From an uncultured Lentisphaeria bacterium (GTDB lineage: Bacteria > Verrucomicrobiota > Lentisphaeria > JABSQK01 > CAJWLW01): a stretch of DNA of 11,058 nucleotides. Shown piece after piece: positions 6,811-11,058 of the stretch (its first letter is position 1; each line of letters begins with the position of its first letter). Both the position numbers and the translations under genes were made by a program. The DNA lies in contig CAJWLW010000147.1 of the NCBI GenBank assembly GCA_913042885.1, forward strand, positions 1 to 11,058. Reading direction: 5' to 3'. A model generated the notes under the pieces. That model saw nothing but the letters and a program-made list of their open reading frames with translations. It ran no database searches and had not been told where the DNA came from.

Positions 6811-8220
6811 ATGCGCCGACGCACCAAAATAATTGCCACGCTCGGCCCCGCGACCAGCTCGCCTGAAATGCTTTCGAAGCTGATCGACGCGGGCATGGAT
6901 ATCGCCCGTCTGAACATGTCGCATGCCAAGCCTGAGGATGTCCGCCACGCCGTCGAACATATCCGCCGGCTGAGCACCGAGAAAGACCGTCGTGTCGGTA
7001 TCCTGATGGACACGCAGGGACCGGCGATTCGCACCGGTGACCTGCTCAACGCTCTGAATCTGTCTCCGGGCGACCGCATCGCGCTGACGGTTCGCGGCGA
7101 AGTGTCGGAGGAGGAGCAATCGGTCGATGTCAATTACGAGCATCTGGTGGATGACATCAGTGTTGACGATATCGTGCTGGTCGACAACGGCAACATCCAA
7201 TTGAAGGTTTTGGAGAAACATTACAACCACCTGTCGTGCGAGGTCCTGACCAAAGGCGTGCTCGGCAGCCGGCGCCACATCAATTTGCCGGGCGTCCGCG
7301 TAAACCTCCCGGCGTTGACAGAGAAGGACATGGCCGACATCAAGCTCGGCATTGAGCTGAATGTGGATTTTTTCGCTATGTCCTTCGTGCGCGAAGCCGA
7401 CGACGTTGTGAAACTGAAAGGCATTCTCGAATACAACCAGGCGCCGCAGAAGATAATAGCGAAAGTGGAAGACCAACAGGGTGTCGGCAATGTCGACGAA
7501 ATTATCGAGGTAGCAGACGCGGTGATGGTGGCGCGCGGCGATCTCGGTATCGAGTGTCCATACGAGGAGTTGCCGATCATCCAGCGTCGGGTCGTCAAGC
7601 ATTGCATTCGGATGGGCAAGCCCGTGATCGTGGCAACGCACATGCTCGAGTCGATGATCAAAAACCCGTCACCGACGCGTGCGGAAGTAACGGATGTGGC
7701 AAATGCCGTTTTCGAGCAGACCGATGCGGTGATGCTCTCGGGTGAAACGTCAATCGGTCAATATCCGCTGCAGTGCCTCGAGATCATGGACCGCATCGCC
7801 CGTCGCATCGAACGCAGCGGCGGCGCCGGGTATGCTGCGGAAGCCAATCCCGACGATGACTTTGCAAAGATGGTCCAATCGGCCTGCCGTTTGGCCATGG
7901 AAGTCGAAGCCAACGGCCTGATCCTTTTCACACGCACCGGACGAACCGTGCGCTACGGCGCCTGGCATCGCCCATCGAACATACCGATCTATGCGTTTAC
8001 GGACAATCCAGTTGTACTCAATCAATTGACACTGCACTGGGGTGCCTGCGGCTACATGCTCGACTTCGACGACAGCGATCCGGCGCTCACTTTCAAGGCG
8101 GCGATGCAGCTGCTGCGTGAGCAAGATCTACTCAAGCACGGCGACGCCATCGTTTCGGTTACCCAAGTGCTGGCCCATGGACAACTTGTCGATACCGTAC
8201 AGATGCATCGTGTGGAATAG
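6811..8220 (+). CDS. pyk: Pyruvate kinase
   Basis: Converts phosphoenolpyruvate and ADP to pyruvate and ATP in the last step of glycolysis, in the cytoplasm. The 469 residues match the usual 470-480. The barrel begins TKIIATLGPAT (5-15), with R33, N35 and S37 in RLNMSHA. The B domain follows MDTQGPAIRTG (66-76). The active site is clear: K218 and E220 in IIAKVED, the RGDLG motif at 242-246 with D244, and T276 in VATHMLESM. MLSGETSIGQYP (308-319) closes the barrel. The C-terminal allosteric-type domain has LFTRTGRTVRYGAWHRPS. ATG 6811 is chosen because family members start just before TKI; the open frame extends upstream to about 6604 but is unlike the family. Oddities: IIAKVED replaces the common IAKIEN, and the K+-site stretch is DTQGPA rather than DTKGPE (see findings). 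No strong ribosome site is visible. Confidence 0.97.
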   Translation: MRRRTKIIATLGPATSSPEMLSKLIDAGMDIARLNMSHAKPEDVRHAVEHIRRLSTEKDRRVGILMDTQGPAIRTGDLLNALNLSPGDRIALTVRGEVSEEEQSVDVNYEHLVDDISVDDIVLVDNGNIQLKVLEKHYNHLSCEVLTKGVLGSRRHINLPGVRVNLPALTEKDMADIKLGIELNVDFFAMSFVREADDVVKLKGILEYNQAPQKIIAKVEDQQGVGNVDEIIEVADAVMVARGDLGIECPYEELPIIQRRVVKHCIRMGKPVIVATHMLESMIKNPSPTRAEVTDVANAVFEQTDAVMLSGETSIGQYPLQCLEIMDRIARRIERSGGAGYAAEANPDDDFAKMVQSACRLAMEVEANGLILFTRTGRTVRYGAWHRPSNIPIYAFTDNPVVLNQLTLHWGACGYMLDFDDSDPALTFKAAMQLLREQDLLKHGDAIVSVTQVLAHGQLVDTVQMHRVE

Positions 8221-8414
8221 GCGGATCCTCGAGTCACGGAAATACGGGACCGAAGAAACGAACTTCGAGTTCAGAACGTCGAAGTCGAAAATTTCCTCCC
8301 GCCTGCTGTGCAACAGGATTATACCTGCCGGTTTGCGCTATTGCCGGACGCGGTTCTATTTTACCGGTAGCTTTGAACTGCTGTTACTCCACCCTTGGCG
8401 ACTATTGTAAGCCG
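8221..8414. other. Intergenic spacer with small hairpin and decayed-repeat look
   Basis: This 194-base spacer lies between pyruvate kinase and the response regulator. It contains a perfect small hairpin, GAACT-TCG-AGTTC, at 8260-8272, followed by the related GTCGAAGTCGAA. The stretch resembles the low-complexity, self-complementary intergenic repeats common in environmental genomes. There is no T-run after the hairpin, so it is a poor intrinsic terminator. Confidence 0.35.
8333..8362 (+). promoter_or_regulatory. Weak candidate sigma70-type promoter for the two-component genes
   Basis: TTGCGC (8333-8338) and TATTTT (8357-8362) are 18 bases apart and lie 52 bases before the regulator start. 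Each departs from consensus at two positions (TTGACA, TATAAT). It is listed because a promoter is expected here; chance is a real alternative. Confidence 0.2.
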
Positions 8415-9122
8415 ATGAAAAAGCTGACAATCCTGGTAGTAGAAGATGACGCGGCGATCCGCCGCGGCGTTGTCGACGCGCTCGAATTTGCAGGGTACGG
8501 CGTGCTGCAGGCCGGCACCGGCTCGGCAGCCGAGGAGCTGGTGACGACGGCAACCTTCGATCTGGCTCTGCTCGACCTCGTGCTGCCGGGCAAGAGCGGC
8601 CTCGACATCCTGCGGCAGCTGCGGGAATCGCAGCCAACACTGCCGGCAATCGTCCTCACGGCGAAGGGCTCAGAGTCCGACCGTATCCGCGGGCTGCGTC
8701 TGGGCGCCGACGACTATGTCACGAAGCCCTTCAGTATCCGCGAATTGCTGGCGAGGATCGAAGCGGTGCTGCGCCGCTCGCCCGAGCGCCCTCACACATT
8801 GCAGACGATCAAACTCCCGGACGGCCTGGCCGATCTCGAGAGGCGTGAGATAAGATTCGACAACGGCGTCACCACCGACCTGACCGAGCGCGAAGTCGAT
8901 CTTTTGCTGTACCTGGCTTCCAACGCCAATCGCGCCGTCGCCAGGGACGAGTTGCTCACACGCATCTGGCATATCAAGCCGCAGAAGGTGGAAACCCGCA
9001 CCATCGACATGCACATTGCCCGCCTACGCGACAAGCTGCGGACCGACCCGTCGCAGCCTGACATTATCCAAACAGTACGGGGCAAGGGGTATCGATTCGT
9101 CAGCAGCACCAACACCGAATAG
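8415..9122 (+). CDS. OmpR/PhoB-family response regulator
   Basis: A 235-residue DNA-binding response regulator. The receiver domain (1-120) has the acidic pocket E10-D11-D12, the phosphoacceptor D54 in LLDLVLPG, the switch Thr T82 in VLTAKG, and K104 in VTKPFSIRELL. The winged-helix output domain covers about 138-232. It shows LTEREVDLLLYLASN, the recognition-helix region VETRTIDMHIARLR, and a C-terminal wing VRGKGYRFV, all typical of the OmpR/PhoB class. The start is ATG 8415, directly before the first receiver strand; ATG 8373 would add a Cys/Tyr-rich extension unlike the family. The ribosome site is weak. The sensor kinase 133 bases downstream on the same strand is its probable partner. 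The target genes are not visible. Confidence 0.95.
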   Translation: MKKLTILVVEDDAAIRRGVVDALEFAGYGVLQAGTGSAAEELVTTATFDLALLDLVLPGKSGLDILRQLRESQPTLPAIVLTAKGSESDRIRGLRLGADDYVTKPFSIRELLARIEAVLRRSPERPHTLQTIKLPDGLADLERREIRFDNGVTTDLTEREVDLLLYLASNANRAVARDELLTRIWHIKPQKVETRTIDMHIARLRDKLRTDPSQPDIIQTVRGKGYRFVSSTNTE

Positions 9123-9146
9123 CTGCCGCAATTCCACACAGATGCC

Positions 9147-9240
9147 ATGGAGAGTTGGAAAGTTGGCGTATTGCAGCATAGGAATACACTGACTTCACCA
9201 ATCCCACGGCTCCATTACTCCAAAACTTCATCATTCCACG
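9147..9240. repeat. Imperfect inverted repeat between regulator and kinase
   Basis: TTGGCGTATTGCAG (9163-9176) and CTCCATTACTCCAA (9210-9223) are complementary at about 11 of 14 positions. Weaker complementarity extends outward (ATGGAGAGTTGG against CATCATTCCA) and inward. Read on one strand it has the TGGAGT-ATGGAG rhythm of a class of dispersed intergenic repeats that I recall from environmental bacterial genomes. It could form a long irregular hairpin in the transcript between the two coding regions. It holds an open frame from 9147 that looks like repeat translated by chance. Confidence 0.4.
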
Positions 9241-9246
9241 ATCAGG

Positions 9247-9251
9247 CAGGA
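9247..9251 (+). promoter_or_regulatory. Ribosome binding site of the histidine kinase gene
   Basis: CAGGA within AGGCAGGA (9244-9251) ends 4 bases before ATG 9256. It supports that start and independent translation of the kinase despite the spacer. Confidence 0.55.
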
Positions 9252-9255
9252 CTGA

Positions 9256-10737
9256 ATGCTTCGTTCCGCGTATACCTGGGTGATTTTCTCGGCCTGCCTC
9301 ATCGCCGTGGTTGTCGCGGTTGGGCTGATCAGCGTGACCGTACTACGTCTCGAAACCGCTGAGATGGAGGCACAGCGACAAATTTACATCCAAGAGAGCG
9401 TGCGGGCGGCTTTGTGGCGTCTCGAATCGACCGCGGCTGAACTCCTGCCGGTCTATTCCGAACCTGCTCCAGCGGTTATCGAGGTATTACCGGACGCCGG
9501 ATCCTGGGAAGGCCATACATCCGCCCAACTCATCGAGGCGTCGAGAACTGCCAAAACACCACCGATCATCGATCAGACAACGATCGAAGTGTTGCGTGAA
9601 GATCCGACCAGAGACAAGATCGCTATTTACCAGCGGGTCCGCAATGCAGAAGAATGGAACGCCAGAGTCGCCATGGCCAAAGGCATCGGCATCAACCGCC
9701 CGGTGTGGCTTGGTGAACACCTCGTGCAGATCGAAACAGGCCCGAACGGCAGCGCTCGTGTGACGATGCTCGAGGCGGCAACCATGAAAGCCCGACTGCT
9801 GGCAGCAATCGCTGATTTGCTGCCCGATGCGACCCTACTGCACGTCGATGGCGGCAGCAAACCGGACCGTAGCCGAACGCTCGCCAGCCTGCCGATCAGT
9901 ATCGACCCCGGCGCTGTCGATATCCCGCCTGGCCGGCCGACGCCGATCAAGCTGATCCTCACCGTAGCCTGGAGCTGCATGCTTCTTCCGGCGCTCGGAA
10001 TTGCCATTCTGCTGTTTGGCAGTATCTCGCTGAACGAGCGCCGGGCAGCATTTGTTTCGGCAGTAACCCATGAACTGCGCACACCTTTGACAACATTCCG
10101 CATGTACGCCGAGATGCTGCACGGCGGGATGGTGCCGGAGTCGAAACGGCCCGAGTACTTGCAGACTCTTCGCACAGAAGCCGACCGCCTGAGCCACTTG
10201 GTTGAAAACGTGCTGTCATACGCGCGCCTGGAACGCGGGCGCGGCAGCCGCCGCCTGGAACGTGCCTCTGTGGGAGACGTGATCGAGCATGTCCGCGAAC
10301 AGTTGACGGACCTGGCGGCACGCGCCGATATGAAGCTCGGCATCCAGATAACGCCATCAGCCATGGACCTGTATGCCAACATCGACGTATCCGCTGTCGA
10401 GCGCATCATCTTCAACCTCGTTGACAATGCCTGCAAATACGCCGATGGGGGAACTGATCGGCAGATCGAATTGATCGCGGACCCCGGCGACGGGCTGATC
10501 ACTGTCAAGGTCCGAGATTGGGGCCCCGGGGTACAGAAAGCCGACCGGAAGCGCTTGTTTCAACCGTTCTCCAAGTCGGCCAGCGAAGCTGCGGACTCCG
10601 CACCGGGCATCGGAGTAGGCCTGGCGCTCAGCCGCAAACTTGCACGTGCCATGGGCGGCGACCTCACCCTCGACCCTGACATTACCGACGGGGCTTGTTT
10701 TGTGCTGACACTGACCCCTGCCCGCGCAGCCACGTGA
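9256..10737 (+). CDS. Two-TM sensor histidine kinase
   Basis: A 493-residue inner-membrane sensor kinase, probably paired with the regulator upstream. TM1 spans about 8-30. About 200 extracytoplasmic residues (31-231) form an unrecognised sensor domain. TM2 spans about 232-256 (LILTVAWSCMLLPALGIAIL). The HisKA helix follows after only a short linker with no room for a HAMP domain; the phosphorylated His is H272 in VTHELRTPLTT. The HATPase_c domain has the N box NLVDNACKYA (N391), the G1 box RDWGPGV (420-426), FQPF (435-438) and the G2 box GIGVGLAL (451-458). All catalytic motifs are intact, so it should autophosphorylate. The start is fixed by CAGGA 4 bases upstream. The stop TGA overlaps a GTG of a possible small gene. 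The signal sensed cannot be deduced. Confidence 0.95.
   Translation: MLRSAYTWVIFSACLIAVVVAVGLISVTVLRLETAEMEAQRQIYIQESVRAALWRLESTAAELLPVYSEPAPAVIEVLPDAGSWEGHTSAQLIEASRTAKTPPIIDQTTIEVLREDPTRDKIAIYQRVRNAEEWNARVAMAKGIGINRPVWLGEHLVQIETGPNGSARVTMLEAATMKARLLAAIADLLPDATLLHVDGGSKPDRSRTLASLPISIDPGAVDIPPGRPTPIKLILTVAWSCMLLPALGIAILLFGSISLNERRAAFVSAVTHELRTPLTTFRMYAEMLHGGMVPESKRPEYLQTLRTEADRLSHLVENVLSYARLERGRGSRRLERASVGDVIEHVREQLTDLAARADMKLGIQITPSAMDLYANIDVSAVERIIFNLVDNACKYADGGTDRQIELIADPGDGLITVKVRDWGPGVQKADRKRLFQPFSKSASEAADSAPGIGVGLALSRKLARAMGGDLTLDPDITDGACFVLTLTPARAAT
10726..10737 (+). repeat. Left arm of 12-base inverted repeat at the kinase stop codon
   Basis: GCAGCCACGTGA is the exact reverse complement of 10995-11006. 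It includes the kinase's last codons and TGA. Weaker matching continues to about 10752 (GATCAC is shared in both arms). Confidence 0.6.
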
Positions 10738-10865
10738 AGACGCACCGATCACGACCAAAACTTCTGCTGCCGTGGCTCCTGCTCATAGTCGGCCCGACGG
10801 TGTCACCGCCGGACTTGTCGACAAAGTGTTCTGAGGCGGTTCGGCTGACAGTATTTAAGGTCTGA
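10734..10865 (+). CDS. Possible 43-residue signal-peptide-like small protein
   Basis: GTG at 10734 overlaps the kinase stop TGA as GTGA, a common coupling arrangement. The 43 codons read MKTHRSRPKLLLPWLLLIVG, then a polar stretch with a single Cys (STKCSEAVRL), and end FKV at TGA 10863-10865. The positively charged start followed by a hydrophobic run (residues about 10-20) resembles a signal peptide or a small membrane protein. No family is recognised. It could instead be the truncated front of a larger gene, or chance. A minus-strand frame from ATG 10930 across the same bases also starts with a hydrophobic segment, so the strand is not certain. Confidence 0.3.
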   Translation: MKTHRSRPKLLLPWLLLIVGPTVSPPDLSTKCSEAVRLTVFKV

Positions 10866-10994
10866 TAGACCAATGCCGTCAAAGGAATGGCGCTTGCAAA
10901 AAACAATGCAATCGCCAACGGTCGACCCATTCGCTGACCCGGTGCTGTACATCACAAAATCACTGGAGCTGTCGCTTCGGTGATCCGGAGTGCC
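10866..10994. other. Unassigned sequence at right end
   Basis: I see no defensible gene here. A 36-codon + frame from ATG 10873 reads MPSKEWRLQKTMQSPTVDPF and ends at 10983. A minus-strand frame from ATG 10930 starts MGRPLAIALFFASAIPL but runs into the kinase gene and loses coding character. Either could be part of a decayed gene. No terminator with a clear T-run was found. Confidence 0.3.
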
Positions 10995-11006
10995 TCACGT
11001 GGCTGC
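10995..11006 (-). repeat. Right arm of 12-base inverted repeat
   Basis: TCACGTGGCTGC is the exact reverse complement of 10726-10737. The matching extends with gaps toward 10978 (GTGATCC against GGATCAC). Confidence 0.6.
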
Positions 11007-11058
11007 ATAGAGCCGATTCTCTGCATCCAGACTGATAATCCGGGAGTAGTGGTAGACC
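10995..11058 (-). CDS. Possible 3' end of a convergent minus-strand gene (runs off right edge)
   Basis: Read on the minus strand from the window edge, one frame gives VYHYSRIISLDAENRLYAAT and stops at TGA (10997-10995). The composition looks protein-like, but only 20 residues are visible and another minus frame is also open here. No family can be assigned. If real, it converges on the kinase operon. Confidence 0.25.
   Translation of the reverse strand, partial: VYHYSRIISLDAENRLYAAT

Noticed and set aside
6721..7641. 306-codon minus-strand open frame opposite pyruvate kinase
   Set aside because: The sense strand is an unmistakable pyruvate kinase. The antisense product is compositionally odd and without motifs.
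8223..8233. GGATCC overlapping CTCGAG just after pyruvate kinase, like a cloning polylinker
   Set aside because: The flanks read as natural sequence and no vector elements are present. Two common six-base sites touching is plausible by chance.
9147..9362. Open frame starting MESWKVGVLQHRN between regulator and kinase
   Set aside because: The front is the inverted repeat translated, and the remainder is the kinase gene in another frame.
9627..10508. 293-codon minus-strand open frame opposite the histidine kinase
   Set aside because: It is Ser/Arg-rich shadow translation over intact kinase H, N and G1 boxes.
10682..10930. Minus-strand frame starting MGRPLAIALFFASAIPL as a small membrane protein
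   Set aside because: It has no ribosome site, overlaps the end of the kinase gene by more than 50 bases, and turns into Ser/Arg-rich sequence. It is kept only as an alternative to the + strand small frame.
1..11058. CRISPR array, tRNA, rRNA, insertion sequence or prophage genes
   Set aside because: A read of both strands showed no regularly spaced repeats, cloverleaf-like segment, transposase or integrase motif.

Overview
This window is bacterial, with a moderately high GC content by eye and dense coding on the + strand. No ribosomal RNA or marker gene fixes the taxonomy. The pyruvate kinase (N-terminal RRRTKIIATLGPAT, DTQGPAIRTG, VATHMLESM) and the histidine kinase (HELRTPLTTFRMYAEML) read to me most like proteins of the PVC group (Verrucomicrobiota, Kiritimatiellota, Lentisphaerota or Planctomycetota). 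This is a recollection-based inference, and a deep proteobacterial lineage cannot be excluded.

Layout. (1) Bases 1-134 carry the start of a minus-strand gene running off the left edge; its product begins with a membrane anchor. (2) Bases 135-1112 hold no intact gene that I can defend. They hold what looks like a graveyard of gene pieces on both strands: a + strand piece with an apparent frameshift (to 537), a minus-strand C-terminal piece (720-878), and a + strand TPR-like C-terminal piece (about 867-1080). (3) Bases 1113-5483 are a tightly packed three-gene unit: a 708-residue membrane protein with a degenerate protein-kinase-like domain, a complete CNNM/CorC-type transporter (DUF21, two CBS, CorC_HlyC), and a second, shorter CNNM-type protein without the C-terminal CorC_HlyC domain. 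The gaps are 7 bases and a 4-base ATGA overlap. (4) Bases 5618-6658 encode a protein made almost wholly of TPR repeats. (5) Bases 6811-8220 encode pyruvate kinase. (6) Bases 8415-10737 encode an OmpR/PhoB-type response regulator and a two-TM sensor histidine kinase, separated by a 133-base spacer that resembles a decayed dispersed repeat. (7) A possible 43-residue peptide gene overlaps the kinase stop codon by GTGA. Bases 10866-11058 are mostly unassigned, with a possible 3' end of a convergent minus-strand gene at the right edge.

How the genes may work together. The three-gene unit is the best candidate for an undescribed system. A membrane-bound kinase-like protein, predicted inactive because the catalytic-loop Asp is absent, is co-expressed with two non-identical CNNM-type Mg2+/Na+ transport proteins, suggesting a regulated divalent-cation transport complex. 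The TPR gene, pyruvate kinase and two-component system have their own spacers and need not belong to it. Pyruvate kinase carries an unusual mixture of residues at the site that normally distinguishes K+-dependent from K+-independent enzymes.
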